Origin: Flammeovirgaceae bacterium UBA1842
Lineage (GTDB): Bacteria; Bacteroidota; Bacteroidia; Cytophagales; Cyclobacteriaceae
DNA: 64,000 nt
Direction: 5' to 3'
Assembly (NCBI GenBank): GCA_002338655.1
Contig: DDIU01000022.1
Location: 149,083 to 213,082, forward strand
In this document: in pieces, positions 45,313 through 53,567 of the stretch
How the letters are laid out: each line of letters starts with the position of its first letter
Numbering within the stretch: position 1 is the first letter of the stretch
Position numbers and translations under genes: made by a program
The notes under the pieces: generated by a model
Databases searched by the model: none
What the model was told of the DNA's origin: nothing
What the model saw: the letters and a program-made list of their open reading frames with translations, nothing else

Positions 45313-46839
45313 ATGCCACAATCAGCAAAAAATTTAGATTTGGAAGAAGAAGACCTTAATATGGCCGATCAGGTCGCCATTCTCAAAGAGGAGGTAGCTC
45401 TGTTGCAAAACAAGCTAGATATCTACGAGACAGCTGCAAGTGGTGCCAATGATGGGCTTTGGGACTGGGATTTCGATTCGAATGAACCCTTTGTCTCTAA
45501 ACCTTGGAAAACCATGCTTGGTATTCATGAGGATGAAGTGATAAAGATGAAGGGATTGTGGGAATCATTACTGCACCCAGATGATTACAAAGAGGCAACT
45601 GATAATTTCAAGAATTTTGTAAAAGGCCGCGAAGATACCCTTCAACAGGAATTTAGGCTTCGACATGTTGATGGCTCCTATCGCTGGATCCTGTCTAAAG
45701 CAAAGTGTATAAGAGATGAAAATGGTAGGGTAACAAGGATATCAGGCTCACATACCGATATAACCGAACGCAGGAAATCAACACAAGACCTTAAAATAAG
45801 CGAGGAAAAGTACAAATCCCTTTTCGAGAATTCTTTAGTTGGGATGTTTCATACCGATTATAAAACAGGTAAGATTCTAGAGAGTAATTCTAAATTGTGG
45901 GAGATACTTGGTGTGGACAAAGGTAAGGAGGTTTCCACTTTCGATTTTTACAAACATCCAAAGGATAGGGAATTTGTACTAAAAAAAGTAAAAGAATCCG
46001 GTAAGGCTGAAAACATAGAACTGGAAATTATTAGGAGTGATGGGCAACCTATTTGGGTTGCCTTCAATATCGTGCATTATGAGGAGGAAGGTATATTAGA
46101 AACCGTTATTGTCGATATTACTGAACGGAAAAAGAATATATTGGAATTGGAGCGGGTTAATTTTGAATTGGACAGCTTTGTCTACCATGCTTCTCATGAT
46201 TTGCGCTCACCGTTGCGTTCTGTACTAGGCCTAATAGATTTATATAGACTTGAGGACTCTCCCAAGATTAGGGACCAATGTATTGATCGTATCGAAAGTA
46301 GTGTAAAACGCCTTGATGACCTGGTTATGGATCTGCTCAGTATTTCCAGGAATGATAGGGTTGACGACCAATACACAGATTTAAATTTATTGGTGGAAAT
46401 TAATAATAGCATTTCGAGTTATTATAATGCCTCCGACACTAAAGATTTGCAGATTATTTCGAAAATACATCAAAAAGTACCTTTTAGATCGGATGCTACA
46501 CGGTTAAGGATCATCCTGAACAACGTAATTTCAAATGCTATAAAATACAGGAGTTTTGATAGAGACAGCTCTTTTATAAAAATAGAAGCTATAGTAGATG
46601 AAAAGGAGTGTAAACTGACCATAGAGGACAATGGGGAGGGTATAGAAGAGTCTAAACTTCCACATATATTTGACATGTTTTACAGAGCTACAATAAAAAG
46701 TGTGGGCTCCGGGCTGGGGCTGTATATTGTTAAAAAAGTGATTGATAAGTTAAACGCAAGCATAGAGGTGGATAGTGTTGAATTAGAAGGAACAACCTTC
46801 AAAATCACTATACCCAATGCAACAAACAAAGATAAATAA
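45313..46839 (+). CDS. PAS-domain sensor histidine kinase
   Basis: A 508-residue cytoplasmic kinase without membrane segments. An N-terminal coiled coil (residues 10-40, VAILKEEVALLQNKL) is followed by two PAS/PAC units (about 45-155 and 165-278, each ending ITDITERRK or VDITERKK). The HisKA helix contains HASHDLRSPL with phospho-acceptor His295, and the ATPase domain has NVISNAIKY (N box), DNGEGIEES (G1) and GSGLGLYIVKK (G2). No response regulator is adjacent, so it is an orphan kinase. Confidence 0.95.
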   Translation: MPQSAKNLDLEEEDLNMADQVAILKEEVALLQNKLDIYETAASGANDGLWDWDFDSNEPFVSKPWKTMLGIHEDEVIKMKGLWESLLHPDDYKEATDNFKNFVKGREDTLQQEFRLRHVDGSYRWILSKAKCIRDENGRVTRISGSHTDITERRKSTQDLKISEEKYKSLFENSLVGMFHTDYKTGKILESNSKLWEILGVDKGKEVSTFDFYKHPKDREFVLKKVKESGKAENIELEIIRSDGQPIWVAFNIVHYEEEGILETVIVDITERKKNILELERVNFELDSFVYHASHDLRSPLRSVLGLIDLYRLEDSPKIRDQCIDRIESSVKRLDDLVMDLLSISRNDRVDDQYTDLNLLVEINNSISSYYNASDTKDLQIISKIHQKVPFRSDATRLRIILNNVISNAIKYRSFDRDSSFIKIEAIVDEKECKLTIEDNGEGIEESKLPHIFDMFYRATIKSVGSGLGLYIVKKVIDKLNASIEVDSVELEGTTFKITIPNATNKDK

Positions 46840-46843
46840 CGCC

Positions 46844-47662
46844 ATGTCAGTACATAGAAAAGATATAAAGAAGGTTACTACGCACCAATTGCAGGAAATG
46901 AAAAACCGTGGTGAAAAGATATCCATGCTTACGGCTTATGACTTTTCAATGGCAAAAATACTTGATGCTGCCGGTATCGATGTGTTATTGGTAGGCGACT
47001 CAGCTTCCAATGTTATGGCTGGTAATGAAACCACCCTGCCCATAACTTTGGATCAGATGATCTATCATGCAAGTTCGGTGGTCAAGGCGGTGGAAAGGGC
47101 ATTCGTAATAGTCGATCTCCCTTTTGGCTCCTATCAAGGGAATTCGTCTGAAGCATTGCGTTCTACAATACGAATAATGAAGGAATCGGGTGCCCACGCA
47201 GTGAAGATGGAAGGGGGCAGTGAGATAAAAGAATCAGTGATAAGGATTTTAAGTGCTGGCGTACCCGTAATGGGTCATTTGGGTTTGACCCCACAATCGA
47301 TATTTAAATTCGGCACCTATACTGTCAGGGCAAAAGAGGAGGAGGAAGCTGAAAAACTGATCTCAGATGCCAAACTATTGGAAGAGTGCGGCTGTTTTTC
47401 TATTGTTTTGGAAAAAATACCAGCGCATTTGGCAAAGAAAGTGGCCGAAACGGTCTCCATTCCGATTATAGGGATTGGTGCAGGGCCTGATGTAGATGGT
47501 CAGGTGCTTGTGATGCAAGATATGCTAGGCATTAATAAAGAATTTAAGCCAAGATTTTTACGTAGATATGCTGATCTATATACAGTTATCTCCGATGCGG
47601 TTAGCCATTATATTGAAGATGTGAAAGCAAAGGATTTTCCTAACGAGGAGGAGAAGTACTAG
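46844..47662 (+). CDS. panB: 3-methyl-2-oxobutanoate hydroxymethyltransferase PanB
   Basis: A 272-residue enzyme starting at MSVHRKDIKKVTTHQL; an upstream frame runs into the kinase gene. Conserved parts include MLTAYDFSMAKILDAAGIDVLLVGDSASNV, LPFGSYQG, AVKMEGG and the catalytic Glu region FSIVLEKIPA. It performs the first committed step of pantothenate synthesis, using methylenetetrahydrofolate. It starts five bases after the kinase stop codon. A repeat block begins directly after its stop codon. Confidence 0.96.
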   Translation: MSVHRKDIKKVTTHQLQEMKNRGEKISMLTAYDFSMAKILDAAGIDVLLVGDSASNVMAGNETTLPITLDQMIYHASSVVKAVERAFVIVDLPFGSYQGNSSEALRSTIRIMKESGAHAVKMEGGSEIKESVIRILSAGVPVMGHLGLTPQSIFKFGTYTVRAKEEEEAEKLISDAKLLEECGCFSIVLEKIPAHLAKKVAETVSIPIIGIGAGPDVDGQVLVMQDMLGINKEFKPRFLRRYADLYTVISDAVSHYIEDVKAKDFPNEEEKY

Positions 47663-47772
47663 GAGTAGTAAGTAGTAAGACACAAGTAGTAAGTCATAAG
47701 ATATAGGCAGTAAGATACTATCTGCAAATTGGAAGGTAAGTGGGTCTAAGATTACTAACTACTAACTACTAA
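47663..47772 (+). repeat. AAGTAGTAAG-type repeat block 2 with inverted partner
   Basis: Directly after the panB stop codon lies AGTAGTAAGTAGTAAG with further AAGTAGTAAG and CATAAGATA variants to about 47716. The end of the region (about 47749-47772) contains TTACTAACTACTAACTACTAA, which is close to the reverse complement of the same motif. The two ends could pair. The whole gap 47663-48049 (387 bp) has no gene. Confidence 0.7.
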
Positions 47773-47831
47773 TTTAGTCATCCTTGCATCAAGATAAAAG
47801 GCACCCCTCTTTGGGATTTGTTATCTCAAAG

Positions 47832-47924
47832 TCCTATTCATAGGATTTGCAATCCGGTATTAAGTATGGTCGAATTATAAATCCTACTATAATCATTCGA
47901 CATTACAAATGTCGAATAGGTTGA
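47832..47924 (+). repeat. 93-bp direct repeat, copy A (multi-hairpin element)
   Basis: This copy matches 48801-48893 at 85 of 93 positions by hand alignment. It contains a perfect 10-bp inverted repeat ATTCGACATT-ACA-AATGTCGAAT (47895-47917) and small stems GGATT-TGC-AATCC (47843-47855). The ends CCTATTC (47833-47839) and GAATAGG (47914-47920) are inverted, as in a miniature transposable element. Confidence 0.85.
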
Positions 47925-48049
47925 TAGTTATCGAAGTTTTTAATCGCTTTTAAAGCGCGAAAAATGACAGACCCATTTTGCTGACTTTAATATATGAATG
48001 CTGTTTGAGCGATTAAATATTTGGTATTTTGTAAGGCTCAGGCATTCTT

Positions 48050-48733
48050 TTAAACTAATATAGATTCACCAATATCTAGAAGAATTAGTTCTTTCCCATT
48101 TTTCTTAAAGAATTCTACGGCTTTCTGCTTGTCAATTTTTATTGGTGGGAATGTATCGTAATGGTAACCCATTATTTTGTTGCAATCAATAAATTCACTT
48201 GCAATTAGTGCATCTTCATATCCCATAGTAAAATTGTCGCCAATAGGTAAAACTGCAATATCTAATTGCGGACAGGTTTTAGGAATAAGCTCCATATCTT
48301 TTGTCAAAGCTGTATCGCCTGCAATATAAATTGATTTTGACTCATCGTAAATTACAAACCCCCCAGGGTTGCCTCCATATGATCCGTCAGGTAGAACACT
48401 TGAATGAATAGCATTCACATATTTTGCGGTTCCAAAATCAAAAAGGTGTTTACCACCATGGTTCATAGGATGTCCCAAAATGTTTTTTTTCTCAAACCAA
48501 GTAACAATTTCAAAATTTGAAACCAGTAATGGTTTGGTGCTATTATTTGAAATTTTTTCAACATCTAAAAGATGATCCTCATGACCATGAGTAACGAATA
48601 TATAGTCAACAATTAAGTTATTTATATCAATATTCGTTGATAATGGGTTTCCTGAAATAAAAGGGTCGAACAATATTTTCTTATTGTTTAACTCAATAAG
48701 TAATGATGCATGTCCCAAAAAAGTAATTTTCAT
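48050..48733 (-). CDS. Metal-dependent hydrolase, UPF0173 (metallo-beta-lactamase fold)
   Basis: A 227-residue MBL-fold protein. Visible metal ligands are in FVTHGHEDHLLD (HxHxDH), the HSSVLPDG histidine, IYIAGDTALTKDM (Asp) and GYHYDTFPPI (His). The start MKITFLGHASLLIE is typical of UPF0173/YtkL hydrolases. The substrate is unknown. A strong AAGGTGAT ribosome site precedes the ATG, which is unusual for Bacteroidota genes. It lies between two 93-bp direct repeats and the outer AAGTAGTAAG blocks, suggesting arrival as a unit or a target of repeat insertion. Confidence 0.88.
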   Translation of the reverse strand: MKITFLGHASLLIELNNKKILFDPFISGNPLSTNIDINNLIVDYIFVTHGHEDHLLDVEKISNNSTKPLLVSNFEIVTWFEKKNILGHPMNHGGKHLFDFGTAKYVNAIHSSVLPDGSYGGNPGGFVIYDESKSIYIAGDTALTKDMELIPKTCPQLDIAVLPIGDNFTMGYEDALIASEFIDCNKIMGYHYDTFPPIKIDKQKAVEFFKKNGKELILLDIGESILV

Positions 48734-48800
48734 ATCACCTTAAATTTAAGAGTTTTATAAATTCTTTTTAAATCGATGAGTTTGACATAAAAGTAAAAGC

Positions 48801-48893
48801 TACTATTCATGAGATTGGCAATCCAGTATTAAGTATTGTCGGATTATAAATCCTACTATAGTCATTCGACATTACAAATGTCGAATAGGTTGA
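48801..48893 (+). repeat. 93-bp direct repeat, copy B (multi-hairpin element)
   Basis: Second copy, 969 bases after copy A and in the same orientation. The same 10-bp inverted repeat lies at 48864-48886, and a GGATT-ATA-AATCC stem at 48841-48853. It lies about 70 bases upstream of the hydrolase start. Mismatches to copy A cluster in the first 60 bases. Confidence 0.85.
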
Positions 48894-48921
48894 GTAAGAT
48901 ACAAGTAGTAAGTAGTAAGGC
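48894..48921 (+). repeat. AAGTAGTAAG-type repeat block 3
   Basis: GTAAGATACAAGTAGTAAGT continues as AGTAAGG. It directly follows copy B of the 93-bp repeat and ends three bases from the stop codon of the CAP gene on the minus strand. It belongs to the same family as the blocks at 9881 and 47663. Confidence 0.7.
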
Positions 48922-48923
48922 AA

Positions 48924-49493
48924 CTATTGGCATCCAACTATCTTGTTCTGTTCGTCTTCCATCTGACCAAACCAAACAACGGCATATTCTTTATAGATAC
49001 CCACACCTATACCTTTCCATTCTACCTTTTTCCACATTCCTGAATTAATGAGCAATGGATCATGACTTGGGCTTTTCTGCCACCCAGAAAGCCCTTCTTC
49101 CGCATTGGCACCAGCTGAACTGTAATAAGCGATTTCATACCCGGGACTATCGTATCCGGCTATTTCTTTTGGCTTGTCCCACATACATTGGGCCTGTTTA
49201 TGATCATTGGTATAACAACAGTCTGTCCATGGCCCTTTATCTGACCAGCTATGCGGATTGCACTCGTTATTAAAATCAAACTCATAATTATCGGCCAAAT
49301 CTTTAGCATGGGCCTGAGCTACCATCGATAGTTTGGCAGAATATGGGATAGCCATTAACTTTTTCTTTTTACGGTAGTCATTAATGATTTTATAAAGCTT
49401 TGTTTCTTCTGAGCTCAAACACACATCTACTTTTGATGGTTGGTAATATAGTGAACTACTAAATAAGAGCTGAATTACAAGAAGATGGATCAT
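48924..49493 (-). CDS. CAP/SCP-domain secreted protein
   Basis: A 189-residue protein with a short signal peptide (LLVIQLLFSSSLY, residues about 3-16). The CAP fold is indicated by KLYKIINDYRKKKKL, VAQAHAKDLADN, and the late CAP motif WKGIGVGIYKEYAVVWFGQ. Several cysteines (NECN, TDCCYTND, QAQCMW) could form disulfides, consistent with export. The canonical CAP histidines are partly replaced. Function unknown; CAP proteins bind lipids or act as proteases in some cases. Confidence 0.85.
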   Translation of the reverse strand: MIHLLVIQLLFSSSLYYQPSKVDVCLSSEETKLYKIINDYRKKKKLMAIPYSAKLSMVAQAHAKDLADNYEFDFNNECNPHSWSDKGPWTDCCYTNDHKQAQCMWDKPKEIAGYDSPGYEIAYYSSAGANAEEGLSGWQKSPSHDPLLINSGMWKKVEWKGIGVGIYKEYAVVWFGQMEDEQNKIVGCQ

Positions 49494-49654
49494 GGCTATG
49501 TCAAAGTGATGATTAGTTTTTCTAACGATAAGAAATACAGAGTGTTGCTTTCAAGCTTTAATTATGTGTTGACTTCAAAAGCACCCCGCTTTTTGTTAAA
49601 TTCGCATTCTTTAGAAGGATATCCAATAAACTGCTTAATTGATAAATGGGAAAC

Positions 49655-51874
49655 ATGACAAAATCAAAGATAATTTATACCGTCACTGATGAAGCACCAG
49701 CACTTGCCACAAGGTCTTTGCTTCCGATAATAAAATCATTTACTAAGCCTGCCGGCATTAATATTGAAACCCGGGACATCTCATTGGCGGGTAGGATCCT
49801 GGCCGTTTTCCCTGAGAAATTAAAGGAGAATCAAAAATTTGACGATGCGTTAACAGAATTGGGTGAACTGGCTAAAACCCCTGAAGCCAATATCATAAAA
49901 CTGCCCAATATCAGTGCTTCCATTCCGCAATTGTCAGAGGCGATAGAAGAATTGCAATCTAAAGGATATGATATTCCTGATTACCCAGAAGACCCAAAAA
50001 CGGATGCAGAAAAAGAGGCACGCAAACGTTATGATAAGGTAAAAGGAAGCGCAGTAAATCCAGTGCTTAGAGAAGGAAATTCTGATAGAAGAGCACCAGG
50101 TGCAGTAAAGCAATACGCCAGAAAACATCCGCATAGAATGGGTGCTTGGTCTGCTGATTCAAAAACACATGTAGCTCACATGAATGGAGGGGATTTTTAC
50201 TCCAATGAAAAATCAGTCCTTATCAGTGAGGCAGGCAATGTAAAAATTGAACTGGTATCTGGTGATCAAACTACAGTACTCAAAGAAAAAACGGCTGTGT
50301 TGAAAGATGAAGTGATTGATGCTACCGTAATGAGTAAAAAAGCGCTAATATCTTTTTTTGAAGAGCAGATAGCAGATGCTAAAGCAAAAGGCGTTTTGTT
50401 TTCTTTACACATGAAGGCCACTATGATGAAAGTGTCTGATCCGATTATTTTTGGCCATGCTGTTGAGGTATTTTTTAAAGAAGTTTTTAAAAAACACGGA
50501 GCTTTGCTCAATAAGTTAGGAGTGGATGTAAAGAATGGCTTCGGTGACCTATTAGACAAAATAACTGAATTACCAGCATCACAGCGCAAAGAAATTGAAG
50601 CTGATATCCAAAGTTGTTACACTAATGGCCCAGAATTGGCGATGGTTAATTCTGACAATGGTATTACCAATTTACATGTACCAAGTGATGTGATTATTGA
50701 TGCCTCTATGCCTGCCATGATCCGTGAATCAGGTAAAATGTGGGATAGAAACGGGAAAACACAGGATACCAAAGCAGTGATACCTGACAACAGCTATGCG
50801 GGATTGTATCAAGTGGTAATTGACTTTTGTAAAAAGAATGGTGCATTTGATCCTACTACTATGGGTACAGTACCCAATGTGGGGCTCATGGCTCAAAAAG
50901 CCGAAGAATATGGCTCACATGATAAGACATTCGAAATTCCTGTAGCAGGTATAGTGAAGGTTACGGATGAAGCAGGGAAAGTTTTGATGCAACATAATGT
51001 GGAGGAAGGTGATATCTGGAGAATGTGCCAAGCAAAAGATGCCCCTATTCAGGATTGGGTAAAACTGGCCGTATCAAGAGCTCGGGCAACGGGTACTCCA
51101 GCGGTATTTTGGTTGGATAATAATAGGGCCCATGATGCTCAATTGATTGAAAAAGTAAATAAATATCTAAAGGATCATGATACCTCAGGTTTGGATATGC
51201 GCATTTTATCTCCGGAGGAGGCCTGTCAATTCACTTTGGAAAGATTGAAAGCGGGTAAAGACACCATATCTGTTACAGGTAATGTCCTACGCGATTATTT
51301 GACAGATTTATTCCCAATTCTAGAAGTGGGTACCAGTGCTAAGATGCTTTCTATTGTTCCATTAATGAATGGAGGAGGACTATTTGAAACAGGTGCTGGT
51401 GGTTCCGCACCTAAGCACGTTCAGCAATTCGTGCAGGAAGGCCATCTACGCTGGGACTCTTTGGGAGAATTCCTTGCATTGGCGGCATCATTGGAGCATC
51501 TCTCAGAAACAACTGGAAATGTACATGCCAAAATACTTGCTGATACGCTTGACATCGCTACAGGTAAATTTTTAGATGAGAACAAATCACCATCGAGAAA
51601 AGTAAACGAACTGGATAACCGGGGTAGTCATTTTTACTTGGCACTCTATTGGGCTCAGGCGTTGGCAGCTCAGTCACAAGACAAAGAACTTCAGTCTAAG
51701 TTTAAGGATGTGGCCAAAGAGCTTGAAGCAAACGAATCAAAGATCAATGATGAGTTGATCTCCGCACAAGGAAATCCAGTAGATATTGGTGGATATTATT
51801 TACCAAATGAAGATAAAACGACCAGTGCAATGAGACCTAGTGCTACATTCAATTCAATACTGGGAAATATATAA
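49655..51874 (+). CDS. icd: NADP-dependent isocitrate dehydrogenase, monomeric type
   Basis: A 739-residue enzyme, the length of monomeric IDH (about 740) and unlike the 415-residue dimeric form. Start MTKSKIIYTVTDEAPALATRSLLPI matches the family; an ATG nine bases earlier is possible. Other conserved parts are NPVLREGNSDRRAP, NGITNLHVPSDVIIDASMPAMIR and the NADP region DNNRAHDAQLIEKV. It catalyses the oxidative decarboxylation of isocitrate in the TCA cycle. A strong bidirectional terminator follows. Confidence 0.96.
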   Translation: MTKSKIIYTVTDEAPALATRSLLPIIKSFTKPAGINIETRDISLAGRILAVFPEKLKENQKFDDALTELGELAKTPEANIIKLPNISASIPQLSEAIEELQSKGYDIPDYPEDPKTDAEKEARKRYDKVKGSAVNPVLREGNSDRRAPGAVKQYARKHPHRMGAWSADSKTHVAHMNGGDFYSNEKSVLISEAGNVKIELVSGDQTTVLKEKTAVLKDEVIDATVMSKKALISFFEEQIADAKAKGVLFSLHMKATMMKVSDPIIFGHAVEVFFKEVFKKHGALLNKLGVDVKNGFGDLLDKITELPASQRKEIEADIQSCYTNGPELAMVNSDNGITNLHVPSDVIIDASMPAMIRESGKMWDRNGKTQDTKAVIPDNSYAGLYQVVIDFCKKNGAFDPTTMGTVPNVGLMAQKAEEYGSHDKTFEIPVAGIVKVTDEAGKVLMQHNVEEGDIWRMCQAKDAPIQDWVKLAVSRARATGTPAVFWLDNNRAHDAQLIEKVNKYLKDHDTSGLDMRILSPEEACQFTLERLKAGKDTISVTGNVLRDYLTDLFPILEVGTSAKMLSIVPLMNGGGLFETGAGGSAPKHVQQFVQEGHLRWDSLGEFLALAASLEHLSETTGNVHAKILADTLDIATGKFLDENKSPSRKVNELDNRGSHFYLALYWAQALAAQSQDKELQSKFKDVAKELEANESKINDELISAQGNPVDIGGYYLPNEDKTTSAMRPSATFNSILGNI

Positions 51875-51888
51875 TTAAATATCCCACT

Positions 51889-51918
51889 CCATCGGATGGC
51901 TTAAGAGCCATCCGATGG
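51889..51918. terminator. Bidirectional terminator between icd and TPR lipoprotein
   Basis: A perfect 13-bp stem (CCATCGGATGGCT / AGCCATCCGATGG) with a TAAG loop is followed by ATATTTTTATATTTT on the plus side. On the minus side a TATTTAATTATATATT run follows. It separates convergent genes and probably ends both transcripts. Confidence 0.85.
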
Positions 51919-51924
51919 ATATTT

Positions 51925-53526
51925 TTATATTTTAGCTACTAAATCCTGATTTGTGAAAACGTCCAGGATCTGTTGTACTTCTTTAGCTTCTTCTAACCTG
52001 TTCAACATAGTTAGTGCCTGTATTTTGCCTTTAAGTGCCTTGGCCCTGTTCGTTCTTTTTATCAAACTATTGTTGAATTGGGTCAAAGCCTCTTCTAGCC
52101 TGTTTTTAGTTAGGAGCCAATCCCCATATTGTTCATAAGATGGGTAAGCAATAAAGGGAGGGCCAGAATCATATCCTGATTCATCTTCTAGCTTTATAGC
52201 CTTTAAAAGGTGTTCTTCTACTAACAGGTCATTGTTTTCCAGCATGGCTTTTAAAGCCTCCATTTGGTTGATTACCACATTGGTGCGTATGATGCCAGTC
52301 TTGCTAGGTGCATATCTTGTTGGCCCACTACTGCAAAGGGTTATTCCATCTTCGGTTACAATTAATTCAGCCGCTGCCGCATGGTCTTTTAATGTACTGA
52401 TTTCAGTTTTAATGCCCTGAACATCACCTTTGTCAAAAGCCATTAGGCTATTGAAAAAATGTTTGGCCGATTTATCACTCAGTCCCAGATTATTGTAATT
52501 AACATCTACCGGTTCAATACCTTCTATCCATTTTCCTGATTCAATCCGTTGTTCGTTTTGCATGGTCAAGGTGTAGGAGAGAGAGGCGGTTGAATCTAAA
52601 TTATAGCTGATCATCTCCCTCAAAAGCTCTTCGGCCTTGTCATAACGGCCTTGCTGCAAATAGCCATAGTGAAGCCAGGCCATGGAGTGATAGCCTCGTG
52701 CTTTTCCACTAAGGCCTTTTTGTTCCATTCTTTTCAAACTAGCTGCATAGGAGGCTTCATTGGAACTTACCGCTTCGTTCCACATTCCGAGTGCTACATA
52801 GATATGGGAGGGCATGTGTAGTGCATGTGTTGCATCAGGGGCTACTTTCGCATATTTATTAGCGGCATTGATCGCCACTTTTGCATATTCAGGGTCATCA
52901 TTGGCATGAATCATATAGTGTAATGCACCTGGGTGGGTTGGGTTTTCTTTGATAATGCCCGCAACTACCTCTGCTGATTTGTTCAGATTATCTTGATTGT
53001 CATAATCTGCCCACATCAAACCTAACGCGTAGAAAGCCGCTATTTCCTGATCATGAGGATATTTATCATAAAGGGTTTTCATATGGTCAGCATACTTGCT
53101 GTTCCTATCTTTCAACTCCCCATCTCCATATAATATTTCAATACCTTCCCAGAAGCCTCTCTCTAACTCATCAGTGATCTTCCCAAGCCTTTCCTCTTTA
53201 GTAGCCCCAATCTTGGCCATTACTTCCCTTCCGGCAGGTACATCTTGCAAACCCCAAAGTGCTTTATAATTGGCCATTGCCTCGCCCCAATAAGCCATTA
53301 TTTCAGTAGAATCTTCTTTTTCGGCAGCAATGAATGCCTCTTTAGCATCATCATATTCAAAACTATGTAGGAGTAGAAGTCCTTTCTCAAAATCAGATTT
53401 GGCCGCCTCCGAAATAGTATATTTATAGTTTATTACACCTAAATGCGCGGTTTCGTCCACTTTTTCTTGTTTTGGTGCGCACGATGCCAACAAGAGAATA
53501 GCTGCTAATATTTTAATCTGTTTCAT
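51925..53526 (-). CDS. TPR-rich lipoprotein
   Basis: A 533-residue lipoprotein with lipobox LASC (Cys16). The body is helical repeats, with units such as LHSFEYDDAKEAFIAAEKED, IMAYWGEAMANYKALWG, LHYMIHANDDPEYAKVAI and YGDWLLTKNRLEEALTQFNNSLI. Proteins of this layout occur across Bacteroidota without a defined role. No enzyme motif is visible. Confidence 0.85.
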   Translation of the reverse strand: MKQIKILAAILLLASCAPKQEKVDETAHLGVINYKYTISEAAKSDFEKGLLLLHSFEYDDAKEAFIAAEKEDSTEIMAYWGEAMANYKALWGLQDVPAGREVMAKIGATKEERLGKITDELERGFWEGIEILYGDGELKDRNSKYADHMKTLYDKYPHDQEIAAFYALGLMWADYDNQDNLNKSAEVVAGIIKENPTHPGALHYMIHANDDPEYAKVAINAANKYAKVAPDATHALHMPSHIYVALGMWNEAVSSNEASYAASLKRMEQKGLSGKARGYHSMAWLHYGYLQQGRYDKAEELLREMISYNLDSTASLSYTLTMQNEQRIESGKWIEGIEPVDVNYNNLGLSDKSAKHFFNSLMAFDKGDVQGIKTEISTLKDHAAAAELIVTEDGITLCSSGPTRYAPSKTGIIRTNVVINQMEALKAMLENNDLLVEEHLLKAIKLEDESGYDSGPPFIAYPSYEQYGDWLLTKNRLEEALTQFNNSLIKRTNRAKALKGKIQALTMLNRLEEAKEVQQILDVFTNQDLVAKI

Positions 53527-53567
53527 GGGATCTTGTTTTAAAAAAACAAGATAGTGAAATTTCAGGT

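Noticed and set aside
47663..47772. Repeat block after panB as a CRISPR array
   Set aside because: Units are short and purine-rich, unequal in spacing, and there are no unique spacers or cas genes.
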